A DNA stretch of 64,000 nucleotides, from assembly GCA_965222645.1 (NCBI GenBank), contig OZ244968.1, forward strand, positions 3,844,001 through 3,908,000. Reading direction: 5' to 3'. The notes beneath the pieces are model-generated. The model was not told where the DNA came from and searched no databases. It was given only the letters and a program-made list of their open reading frames with translations. The DNA comes from JABDMH01 sp965222645 (lineage in GTDB: Bacteria > Bacteroidota > Bacteroidia > Chitinophagales > Saprospiraceae). Made by a program: the position numbers and the translations under genes. The first letter of the stretch is position 1; each line of letters starts with the position of its first letter. Below are positions 34,192-42,645 of the stretch, one piece after another.

Positions 34192-36612
34192 CTATACCTC
34201 TCTCATCGAATTTACGGGACTGTCGAGAGCTGCCCGTGCTGTCTGATATCCCACTGTGATCCACGCAATTAATAACGCGGTCAATCCTGCAAACAAAAAG
34301 ACTGAAAATCCAATCGAAGTACGATATACAAATGATTCGAGCCACTTACTGGAGACATAGTATGCCAGCGGCACGGCAATCAAAAAAGCAATAATGACCA
34401 ATAATGTAAATTCCTTTGAGAGCAGATAAATCAAACTAGTGCTACTGGCTCCCAACACTTTCCGAATGCTTATTTCCTTTTTGCGTCTTTGAGCCGTAAA
34501 TGATGCGAGACCGATCAATCCCAGACAAGCAATAAAGATAGCGAGTGATGCAAATATTGCGAATATTTTCCCCTGTCTTTCTTCGTTGGCATATAGTTCA
34601 GCAAAATTGCTATCGACAAAAGTGAATTCGAACGGTTGCTCCGGGTTAAATTTTTCCCAGACCCGGTTTATGTGACTTATGCTTTCGCTTAAATCACCTG
34701 GAGCAACGCGAATCACATAGTTCCATGCCATGTATGGAGCAATGAAATATACTGTGGGTACGATCTTATCTTTCAGACTTTCGAAATGAAAATCACGGAG
34801 CACACCGATGACCTTTCCATTCCGGTTTTCCCATTGTCCTGAATTCCAGTCCTTGATTTCTGAGCTACCGAATGTTTTATCGATCGCTGACTCATTGGTC
34901 CAACCGATCTCTTTGACTGCAGCCTCGTTAAGAATAAATGCATTACTTGCATCTGCTGGAAAATCTCTTGAAAAGCTCCTACCAGAAACCAGTTCAAACC
35001 CCATGGTCTCAATAAAATCATAATCGGTCCAGACGGTCTGCATCCCCCTTTGCTGATTTTCCGGAACCCCTTCGGGTCTCGCTCTGAGGCTGCTACTCAG
35101 ACTGCCCGGAGGCACCCTTGAGGATCCAGCTGCGTTGATGATCTTGGGATTGGCAATGAGTTCGTTTCTGAATTGGTCATATCGTTCGCGCAGCGAAAGC
35201 GGGGTGCCCAGGACCAAAAGCTGTTCTTTATCAAAACCGAGATCAATATTCTTACAGTATTGAATTTGTTGATATACAACTGCAGTAATAATAATTAGGA
35301 AAATGGAGGTAAGAAACTGAAACGTGACTAATATGCGTCGCAGACTCATACCTTTCATATTTACATTTAGCTTGCCTGATAGTACTTGCACGGGGTCATA
35401 GCCAGAAAGTAAAATTGCCGGATAGCTACCTGCAATCAATCCCACAAATAAAGTGAGCAACAGTAAGCCAACTGAAACTGCTGGATCTCCAATAAGATTT
35501 AATGCGATCTGCCGATCCGCCAGTTGATTAAATTTTCCTATCGAAATCCAGACCAGACAAATTGCGATCAACAGGCAGATAAAAGCAAGGATTGTACTCT
35601 CACTGAGAAATTGGCCAATCAGTTGCTTTCTCTCGGCACCAACTACCTTGCGCAGTCCTACCTCCTTAGCACGTAAACTAGATCTCGCAGTGGCAAGATT
35701 TATAAAATTGATGCAAGCGATAATTAAAATAAATAAGGCAATGAAAGAAAATGCTACTACGTAAGTTCGATCTCCACCGGGGGCAAATCCCGAAATATCC
35801 TGACTGTCCAGATATAGATCAGTCAATGGATGCATCGCCAAAACAGGAGAAAAAGCCTTCCAGGCCTCGAGTTTTGCTGCAACGAAATCCTCTAACCTCG
35901 ACCTGAAGTCAGCCGGCTCTTTTTCGGGTGGGAGTGTCACAAACGTCCAAACATACCCTTCTCCCCAGTTTTCCAGCACAATTCTCGAAAATAAATTTGG
36001 GGCACAATTCATCGACACCAGAATGTCGAATCCGAATTGCGATTGGTCTGGTACATCGGCCATGATTCCTGTGATAGAAAATTCAGTGTCCCGGATTCTT
36101 ACTGTTTTGCCAATTGGGTCCTCAGATCCAAAATATTTGGAGGCTATTCCTTTTGTCAAGACCAGTGAGTGAGGATCACTCAGTGCAATGTTGGGATTAC
36201 CTTTGATAAGGGGAAATGTAAAGGCAGAGAAGATTTCGGGATCTACAAAAGTCAGGTTTTCTTCGTAATATGTTTCGGCACCTACCTCTATTGCTTCCCT
36301 GGACTGTGGGGCAAATCTGATGACAGACTCAAAATCAGGAAAATCTACCCTAAGCTCATCGGCGAGACGGTAGGGGCCGATGGCACGTTTGTTTTCAGCC
36401 CCTGATTGGGGATTTGTAGTCTGAATTTTCAGGAGATAGATTTGATCCTTTTTTTCGTGAAATTGGTCATAACTCAGTTCAGATTTCACATACAGAAGAA
36501 TCAGAATGACACATGCCATACCAATCGCAAGGCCTATAATGTTAATCAGGGAATGGCCCTTGTGCCGCCAAAGATTTCGGAGTGAAGACCTGAGGTAACT
36601 TTTTAACATCAA
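34192..36612 (-). CDS. ABC transporter permease (MacB/FtsX type)
   Basis: An 806-residue membrane protein with the architecture of Bacteroidota MacB-like permeases. TM1 (IIGLAIGMACVILILLYV) is followed by a large periplasmic MacB_PCD domain (about 45-280), an FtsX block of three TM segments (about 285-430, with ATARSSLRAKEVGLRKVVGA), a second TM and periplasmic domain (about 430-675), and a second FtsX block ending SLIGLASFTAQRRKKEISIRKVLGA-type segments. The matching ATP-binding subunit is not adjacent. Such permeases move lipoproteins, peptides or antibiotics by a mechanotransmission cycle. Substrate unknown. Confidence 0.92.
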   Translation of the reverse strand: MMLKSYLRSSLRNLWRHKGHSLINIIGLAIGMACVILILLYVKSELSYDQFHEKKDQIYLLKIQTTNPQSGAENKRAIGPYRLADELRVDFPDFESVIRFAPQSREAIEVGAETYYEENLTFVDPEIFSAFTFPLIKGNPNIALSDPHSLVLTKGIASKYFGSEDPIGKTVRIRDTEFSITGIMADVPDQSQFGFDILVSMNCAPNLFSRIVLENWGEGYVWTFVTLPPEKEPADFRSRLEDFVAAKLEAWKAFSPVLAMHPLTDLYLDSQDISGFAPGGDRTYVVAFSFIALFILIIACINFINLATARSSLRAKEVGLRKVVGAERKQLIGQFLSESTILAFICLLIAICLVWISIGKFNQLADRQIALNLIGDPAVSVGLLLLTLFVGLIAGSYPAILLSGYDPVQVLSGKLNVNMKGMSLRRILVTFQFLTSIFLIIITAVVYQQIQYCKNIDLGFDKEQLLVLGTPLSLRERYDQFRNELIANPKIINAAGSSRVPPGSLSSSLRARPEGVPENQQRGMQTVWTDYDFIETMGFELVSGRSFSRDFPADASNAFILNEAAVKEIGWTNESAIDKTFGSSEIKDWNSGQWENRNGKVIGVLRDFHFESLKDKIVPTVYFIAPYMAWNYVIRVAPGDLSESISHINRVWEKFNPEQPFEFTFVDSNFAELYANEERQGKIFAIFASLAIFIACLGLIGLASFTAQRRKKEISIRKVLGASSTSLIYLLSKEFTLLVIIAFLIAVPLAYYVSSKWLESFVYRTSIGFSVFLFAGLTALLIAWITVGYQTARAALDSPVNSMREV

Positions 36613-36648
36613 TTCAACGATTTTAAAACACTATTTGAATATTGGCAA

Positions 36649-36664
36649 TTTGTCACGTGGCTAT
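36649..36664 (+). repeat. 16-bp CACGTG-centred element, upstream copy
   Basis: TTTGTCACGTGGCTAT lies 37 bp before the permease start. With the downstream copy at 34126 it frames the permease gene in direct orientation. Confidence 0.5.
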
Positions 36665-36874
36665 ATGATCATCCGATCCTGGCTATTTATTGGGTCGTCA
36701 GCTCCGAAACAGTTATCAGCAAAACACCGGAAAAACTCGATTTTCACTTGTCATATTTACCTTTGTAAAGACTGCCGTTATCTCAAAAAAGTTGCACTAA
36801 AGTTGATCTTACTTTCAGGCTTTTGTAGAGTGACACTCACCAACCTCAGAAGCATATTTTACATTTTGATGACA

Positions 36875-37393
36875 TTATTCAATCTTCACGGGATCAATGG
36901 AGTCATAAAACCAGGGTGTGTGTTGATTTGTCACTGCAACCCACTTCCAATTACCTTCCATTTTTTTTGCCGTCAGAGTCATGAGTCCAATTTCTTTTTT
37001 TACAGTATCTGTGGGATTTAGACGATCAAACCAGAACATTTTCCAGGAGTAATAAGCGATTCCATTATCCGTATCTAGCATTCGTATCCTTGGTACTCCA
37101 GCTTCGTAATAGTAGTCAAGCGAATCATTTTCGGCAAGCATTTGGTGAAATTTCTGAACCTCCCGTATGCCTTCAAAAAAGTAGCCTTGGGAATTAATCC
37201 ATGTGATATCTGGGGAAAATTGTGATATAGCCACATCTAGCTCTTTTGTTATCATAGCATGCTCTCTCGTTTCGATCATTTTAATAAGCTCAATCGAGTC
37301 ACTTCTTATCGTTTTCTTGTCTGCGATGATTTGGGAATTATTTGTGCAGGACAGTAAGCAGGCTGGGAAAAAGAATATAGAAATTAATTTCAT
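36875..37393 (-). CDS. NTF2-like (SnoaL/DUF4440 type) lipoprotein
   Basis: A 172-residue lipoprotein with the leader LISIFFFPACLLSC. The mature part has the cone-shaped NTF2-like fold pattern: IKMIETREHAMITKELD, then QFSPDITWINSQGYFFEG, IREVQKFHQML, and C-terminal strands GLMTLTAKKMEGNWKWVAVTNQHTPW. Members include ketosteroid-isomerase-like enzymes and non-catalytic binding proteins, and no specific catalytic set is evident. It is probably periplasmic. The nearest gene on the strand is the cyclase, 126 bp upstream. Confidence 0.82.
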   Translation of the reverse strand: MKLISIFFFPACLLSCTNNSQIIADKKTIRSDSIELIKMIETREHAMITKELDVAISQFSPDITWINSQGYFFEGIREVQKFHQMLAENDSLDYYYEAGVPRIRMLDTDNGIAYYSWKMFWFDRLNPTDTVKKEIGLMTLTAKKMEGNWKWVAVTNQHTPWFYDSIDPVKIE

Positions 37394-37519
37394 GGTTGAA
37401 GCACTTCCTAATCATTGAGTAAGAGATCCTTTGAGGATATGATTTTCAGAAGTAGAGCTTGTATAGAGACAATATAATAAATTCTCGGTTTACTACTGTT
37501 GCAAACTTGAACAATTCTT

Positions 37520-38641
37520 TCAACCACTATTGTGTCCGCCATTAGTCTGACCGGTACGTAGTAAAATACTACACAGTTCGATATTTTTTTCTTTGCCCCG
37601 CAATGAAACAGCACCGAGTGATTCGAATCTGAAGCGAGCATTGGCAGTGAGCAATTTCACGAGACTTTTCGAAACTAAGAATTTAGCGTCCAGCTCATTG
37701 CACATACTCTGGATCCGGGCGGCAGTATTTAGAACATCACCGGAGTAGGTGATATCTCTCTTGATTACACCAATTTCTCCGGCAGTCACAGAGCCAAAGT
37801 GCATTCCCGCCTTAAAACTTGGGACCAGTCCATACTTCTCTTGATACTCTTCCGAACATTCCAGAATCTTCTTATGCATAGCGAAATAACATTGCAGGCA
37901 ACTGTTATTCCTCAATCCGGCGTCCAGTGGCCAGGAGATCACTACTTCATCTCCCACATACTGATAGATCTGACCATAGTTGTAGAGAATGGGATTGGTA
38001 ATATCTCTAAAAAAGTCCTTTAATAATTCGTGGTATTTTTCATCACCCAATTTTTCAGCAATGACCGTCGAAGATTTCAAATCTGCGAACATAAATATTC
38101 TTTCCTCTTTTCTTGGAGTGCGGTATGTGCCCTTTATGAAGTCGATCAAGACTCCATTGCCAAATTTATTATTGATTTGGAGTATAAATTGGGTGAGTGA
38201 AACTACAATAGCCCATAGACAAATATTTTTCACATGCACCGGATCAGAAATAAATTTAATAAAGGCCTCTTTGCCTTCCGGAGATCCAATGGGAAACCCG
38301 CTGATGACAGGTACAAATATTAAACCCAATAATACTGTGATAAAGGAAACAATAAAAATGAAAGAAAGGGCAACTAGAAGTAAAGTGAAACCATAAGATT
38401 TTTCCTGGTATTTTTCTTCGATGTAGAAAATCAAGAAACTACCGCCCAATATGGAACCGATGATTCCCGCTGTACTGTTGAAGAATAATTGGGTGGAAAA
38501 TCTATAAGTGGGAGAAAACCCACTCGAAATATCAGAGAGGACTGTAAAGTGATCATAGAACGACTGCCATCTTCCTACGCATAGCCATACAAAAATGATG
38601 GCGAGCCACTTGCGGAATTTTATTCGAAGCTTGACATTCAC
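37520..38641 (-). CDS. membrane-anchored class III nucleotide cyclase
   Basis: A 373-residue protein with four predicted TM segments (about 10-25, 55-75, 84-113, 138-156) and a cytoplasmic class III cyclase domain (about 180-360). Metal-binding aspartates are in FMFADLKSS and YVGDEVVISW; the transition-state Asn and Arg are in VLNTAAR; the adenine-selecting Asp is in RDITYSGD. The lysine usually found three residues before the second metal GD is replaced by Gln (IYQYVGD), so ATP versus GTP preference is unsure. The start is GTG, because a stop lies two codons before it and no ATG precedes the first TM. Confidence 0.88.
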   Translation of the reverse strand: MNVKLRIKFRKWLAIIFVWLCVGRWQSFYDHFTVLSDISSGFSPTYRFSTQLFFNSTAGIIGSILGGSFLIFYIEEKYQEKSYGFTLLLVALSFIFIVSFITVLLGLIFVPVISGFPIGSPEGKEAFIKFISDPVHVKNICLWAIVVSLTQFILQINNKFGNGVLIDFIKGTYRTPRKEERIFMFADLKSSTVIAEKLGDEKYHELLKDFFRDITNPILYNYGQIYQYVGDEVVISWPLDAGLRNNSCLQCYFAMHKKILECSEEYQEKYGLVPSFKAGMHFGSVTAGEIGVIKRDITYSGDVLNTAARIQSMCNELDAKFLVSKSLVKLLTANARFRFESLGAVSLRGKEKNIELCSILLRTGQTNGGHNSG

Positions 38642-38773
38642 AACTCAATGTTGAAATTACTTTTCTCAAAGTACAATTTCCACTTTTGGCAGAAATAAGT
38701 GGGGTCTTCTCGAGCCATACAAATCCATGGGGGGAAGGGGAGGTTAGAGCACCTCAGATATTCATTGGATTTC

Positions 38774-41599
38774 CTAATAATCAATTTGTACCAGAGTATT
38801 TCTCAATGCAGGAAGTTCCACGTCAATATATTTCTTATTGTTTTTTTCCAGTATTGGTCGTTCGAAAATTTCATCTGTCGTATTTCCTTCGATTTTAAAT
38901 CTAACAGGACTTTTTGCAGTTGGAGGAGCAGGCATTGTCATCCTGAAGGCTTGCTTTGCATCGATTCTGAATCCATCACCTACAGCGATTACCAATACAG
39001 ATCCATTTTCGGTCTCCGTTTCTAGTTTGCAAAAACCTTTTTGTAGATAGGTGCCTTTACCCAACAGCATTGACAGTAAGCTATCTCCCCGCATCGATAT
39101 TATCCCATAGTCCCCTTCAAAAGCTGCATCAGTAAAGATGTGACGGGGTCTACTCCCAGAACTATTGAAAATGTAATCTGACCTTTTCTCGCCCGAGTGG
39201 ATTACAATCCCAACGAATTCGGTATTCCTGGGTGATGGAGAAAAGTATTCCACAGTTTTTATCTGATTCGGATCTCTGTCCCTGGAGGCAGCTTCGATAA
39301 TAGACACAAAGGGCCTTGATTCCGCCTCCCCGGCCTGCCTTAGGATTAGGGTAGGCGTGCGCACGTGATATAATTCTTGGGGGACTGAGGAAGGATGTAC
39401 AGCTCTTGAGTGAGGTGATGTTGCAGTAAAGATGGTGCGATTCTCATATCCCTTCATCCATACGTTTACCTCGAGCTGGTCCTCTGAAATTGAGGGGAAT
39501 GAAAATTGAGCTATGAAATCATCGCTGTAGTCTACGCTTTGCTTATTTTCGAAATAATCATAACCAACCTGGTCACCTTGTGAGGAGGAGAGTTCCGTCG
39601 TGGGCCCGGTAGTCAACAAATTGTTGTCTAAATCTTTGAGAACTACTGGATTCCCCTGACTGTGGAAAATGTACTCGTGTTTTTTGTCCCTTCCATCATT
39701 TCTTGAAGATCGGAAAATATCTACAAAATATCCTGAGGATTCACCTGTGCGGATTGTCCCGGTCACTCTCTTTTGAGTACTATTTGTCGATGGCTCGATA
39801 AAAGTTACGTCCGAGTAGGTATAGCAGTTTTCAGGGGAATACTGATCTTCCGGCTTGGGAAAGATTGAATTTATCTCAAAGGCTTGAGAACCACGCATGT
39901 TCCGGTAGTCTGAAACTCCATCAACCACTACGGTATTATGTGCCGGGAATCTACTGTAATACTCCCGGTGATCTTTAGACCAGTAGCTGATACCTGCTGC
40001 AGCATCGGGTGCAATCACCATCCCCCTGGCAAATAATTCGATGTTTATTCCATTTGTGTGCGAATGATTTCCCAGAGATGCATTCTTTGATACCATCATT
40101 CCATGGGTCATACTATGACCATTTCTCTGAACAATCCAACTGACATTCGGAGAATAAAATACAGGCTTTACCATTTCTCCCAGAGACTCTGCAGCTGGAA
40201 TATCCAGGAGATCGTCTAAATAAAAGAAAAGGTGAAAAAGAGATTTTATATTGTCCCTTGAGTATGCCTTACTCTTTATAAAACGATTTAATTGCCTTGT
40301 AATTTTTTTCTCCTGATCGAGCTTGTTATATTTTCTATTTTGACTGATCAGCAATTCCAATGAATTGAATCGGAGTCTTGCATGCTTAGCATCACCATAA
40401 GCGACAGTGAAATCATTGGGAAACAGATAATTAAAGTTGGCGAGAATTGCTTTTTCCAATATTGGAAATTCATTGAGAAGATGATTGTTTAATGTTTTGT
40501 CTATCAGGCAAATAATCTCCAGAAGGTCATCCGAAACCATGATCGAATAACTTGCTACTTCCGGCCAAATGGCTGTGTTAGGATCATAGTTTTTTACCAC
40601 ATCTTTCAGCGCTTTTTGCTTGGTAGAATTTTGATTTAATACCTGATCGATGTAGTATTGTTGCCCCTTTCCGTCTTTATAGTAAGAATCATCCTCAAGA
40701 GCAATCGCCAGATACGTGATGAAGCGCGCCTGCATCAAATTCCAATTATTATCCGGCACTCCGTACCGGATCTCCTGATCAGCCCACTTCCTAAACACCT
40801 CTTGAATCATCTTGAGATCAACACCTTTTTCCAATAAAAAATCGTAAAGAAAATCATAAGTAATGGTGATTGGTTCGATTACTCCCTCGTGGATAACTTC
40901 AAAGGTCTGAAGTCCCATCAATAGTGCATTCTTATGATCACCCACCGTGCGAGGAGGGTCTCTGTAGTACATGCCTTCCATATAGGGTATCAAAATATCT
41001 GCAGCAAAGACCGCATATTGTTCATCCCCATCTAGCCAATATAAAAAGGCTGCTTCTTCAGCCAGATTTAAGATTTTCCGGTTGATTTTCTCCACAATGT
41101 GTCCTGTCTCGGAAGGATGTACCCATTCCCAGGGTTGGTTTTCCCTGACACCATTCTGCAGATATAATCCCCGCTCATCATCCATGTAGGGCTTTACATT
41201 TTCGAGTTCCGGCATTAGATAATCGGTAGCCCAATCACGTGAGCCTGAGAATCGAACCGTCGGAACCTGAGCTTCACCTTCGCCATGGGAAAAATCCATC
41301 CCATTTACGTAGACCCTTTCGTACTTAGTGTTCCAATACATCTGTAATCTGGACACGATCCAGTCCGGATCATCATTATGCCGATCCACATATGGATCCA
41401 CATGCTCCCTTGTCGTTTTAATAAAAGCAGATACCCTTTGGGAGCTTTTTATCATTTGGAAGAATGAGTCCCTTTCACTGTTTGTGATGTAGATTTCCGG
41501 ATGGATTTGTCCGTACGCAATAAAATGGAGCCATAGAACAGAAGTGAATAATATGCATGTGATTTTTATTTTCTTGCTACTCAAATCAAAAAAAGTCAA
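38774..41599 (-). CDS. heparinase II/III-family polysaccharide lyase
   Basis: A 941-residue secreted protein. A hydrophobic leader (ITCILFTSVLWLHFIAYG) is followed by an alpha/alpha toroid (about 100-480, with DNNWNLMQARFITYLAIAL and IWPEVASYSIMVSDDLL) and a beta-sandwich heparinase II/III domain (about 490-900), with SLGNHSHTNGINIELFARG and FPAHNTVVVDGVSDY. The His-Asn segments are consistent with the acid/base and neutraliser region of PL12, PL17 and PL21-like lyases. Substrate may be a uronate polysaccharide. No ATG precedes the leader: TTG at 41599 or 41584 must be used. It is far (20 kb) from the PL6 gene. Confidence 0.87.
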   Translation of the reverse strand: MTFFDLSSKKIKITCILFTSVLWLHFIAYGQIHPEIYITNSERDSFFQMIKSSQRVSAFIKTTREHVDPYVDRHNDDPDWIVSRLQMYWNTKYERVYVNGMDFSHGEGEAQVPTVRFSGSRDWATDYLMPELENVKPYMDDERGLYLQNGVRENQPWEWVHPSETGHIVEKINRKILNLAEEAAFLYWLDGDEQYAVFAADILIPYMEGMYYRDPPRTVGDHKNALLMGLQTFEVIHEGVIEPITITYDFLYDFLLEKGVDLKMIQEVFRKWADQEIRYGVPDNNWNLMQARFITYLAIALEDDSYYKDGKGQQYYIDQVLNQNSTKQKALKDVVKNYDPNTAIWPEVASYSIMVSDDLLEIICLIDKTLNNHLLNEFPILEKAILANFNYLFPNDFTVAYGDAKHARLRFNSLELLISQNRKYNKLDQEKKITRQLNRFIKSKAYSRDNIKSLFHLFFYLDDLLDIPAAESLGEMVKPVFYSPNVSWIVQRNGHSMTHGMMVSKNASLGNHSHTNGINIELFARGMVIAPDAAAGISYWSKDHREYYSRFPAHNTVVVDGVSDYRNMRGSQAFEINSIFPKPEDQYSPENCYTYSDVTFIEPSTNSTQKRVTGTIRTGESSGYFVDIFRSSRNDGRDKKHEYIFHSQGNPVVLKDLDNNLLTTGPTTELSSSQGDQVGYDYFENKQSVDYSDDFIAQFSFPSISEDQLEVNVWMKGYENRTIFTATSPHSRAVHPSSVPQELYHVRTPTLILRQAGEAESRPFVSIIEAASRDRDPNQIKTVEYFSPSPRNTEFVGIVIHSGEKRSDYIFNSSGSRPRHIFTDAAFEGDYGIISMRGDSLLSMLLGKGTYLQKGFCKLETETENGSVLVIAVGDGFRIDAKQAFRMTMPAPPTAKSPVRFKIEGNTTDEIFERPILEKNNKKYIDVELPALRNTLVQIDY

Positions 41600-41622
41600 A
41601 GGTGAATGTTCTTCCTTGTCTC

Positions 41623-41630
41623 CAAATGTA
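41623..41630 (-). promoter_or_regulatory. -7 promoter box for the heparinase-family gene
   Basis: The minus strand reads TACATTTG, a TAnnTTTG match, 23 bp before the TTG at 41599. It fits transcription into a short leader and supports the non-ATG start. No clear -33 TTG was found. Confidence 0.4.
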
Positions 41631-41695
41631 AGTTATTCCTTTTTTGGGACTACTCGACTGTCATCACACGAGTTTATATTAGTTAATTTCGCATT

Positions 41696-42637
41696 ATGGA
41701 TGATCTTAAGATTGCCACTGCTCAGTTTCAACCTAGAGATGGAGACAAAAGTTACAATTTGTCTGTGATGGACCGGTTGGCAAAAGAAGCCAATAGCGCG
41801 GGAATGGAAATAATTGCGTTTCATGAAATGTGCATCACCGCGTATACCTATACAAAGGATTTGACGAGAGAGGAGTTGACGGAGATCGCCGAGGTCATTC
41901 CCAGCGGGGAAAGTGTGAATCGATTGATTGCGATGGCGGGTGAACACGATCTGATCATTCTTGCTGGTCTTGTAGAGCGAGAAGGTGGAAATCTGTACAA
42001 TACCTATTTGTGCGTAGACAAGAAAGGTGTGATCGCCAGGTATCGCAAGTTGCATCCCTTTATTAGTCCTTATCTGGATCCCGGACAGGAATATGTCATT
42101 TTTGATCTATGTGGATGGAAATGTGGTATTTTGATTTGCTATGATAATAATGTAATCGAAAATGTTCGAGCGACGACGTTGCTTGGCGCTGACATTATTT
42201 TTGCTCCTCATGTGACGGGATGTACGCCATCGCCAATGCCCGGAAGAGGATATGTAGATGATATCCTGTGGCAAAACCGCCATAAAGAGCCGGAAAAATT
42301 ACGTGCGGAATTTGATGGTCCTAAAGGCAGGGCTTGGCTTTTGAGATGGTTGCCGGCGAGAGCTTATGACAATGGAGTTTATTATGTCTTTTCAAATCCC
42401 ATAGGCTATGATGGCGATCAATTGAAGAATGGAAATTCGATGATCATAGATCCGTTTGGGGAAGTCCTGTGTGAAGTAAGAAGTTTTGAGGATGATATTG
42501 CTTGTGCATCCCTTTCCCCTGGAAAAATGAAACTCGCGGGAGGATACCGATATCGCAATGCGAGGAGGCCTGAGTTATACAGGGATATTTTGGGAGCCGG
42601 AAACAACTCGAAAACCCATCCAATCTGGATGAAGTAA
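41696..42637 (+). CDS. nitrilase-superfamily amidohydrolase
   Basis: A 313-residue carbon-nitrogen hydrolase. The Glu-Lys-Cys triad is complete: E44 in AFHEMCIT, K118 in ARYRKLHPF and C148 in GILICYDNN. Members hydrolyse amides, N-carbamoyl compounds or nitriles; the RYRKLHPF and LICYDNN context is like N-carbamoylputrescine/N-carbamyl amino-acid amidases and aliphatic amidases. It has a long insertion between about residues 168 and 230. It is cytosolic, with no signal peptide. It starts at an ATG about 97 bp from the divergent heparinase gene and ends 8 bp from the convergent Na/Pi transporter gene. Confidence 0.9.
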   Translation: MDDLKIATAQFQPRDGDKSYNLSVMDRLAKEANSAGMEIIAFHEMCITAYTYTKDLTREELTEIAEVIPSGESVNRLIAMAGEHDLIILAGLVEREGGNLYNTYLCVDKKGVIARYRKLHPFISPYLDPGQEYVIFDLCGWKCGILICYDNNVIENVRATTLLGADIIFAPHVTGCTPSPMPGRGYVDDILWQNRHKEPEKLRAEFDGPKGRAWLLRWLPARAYDNGVYYVFSNPIGYDGDQLKNGNSMIIDPFGEVLCEVRSFEDDIACASLSPGKMKLAGGYRYRNARRPELYRDILGAGNNSKTHPIWMK

Positions 42638-42645
42638 TAGGCCAA

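Noticed and set aside
36635..37021. A 128-codon plus-strand frame
   Set aside because: It overlaps the start region of the permease and the end of the NTF2-like lipoprotein, is rich in Cys/His/Leu, and has no support from neighbours.
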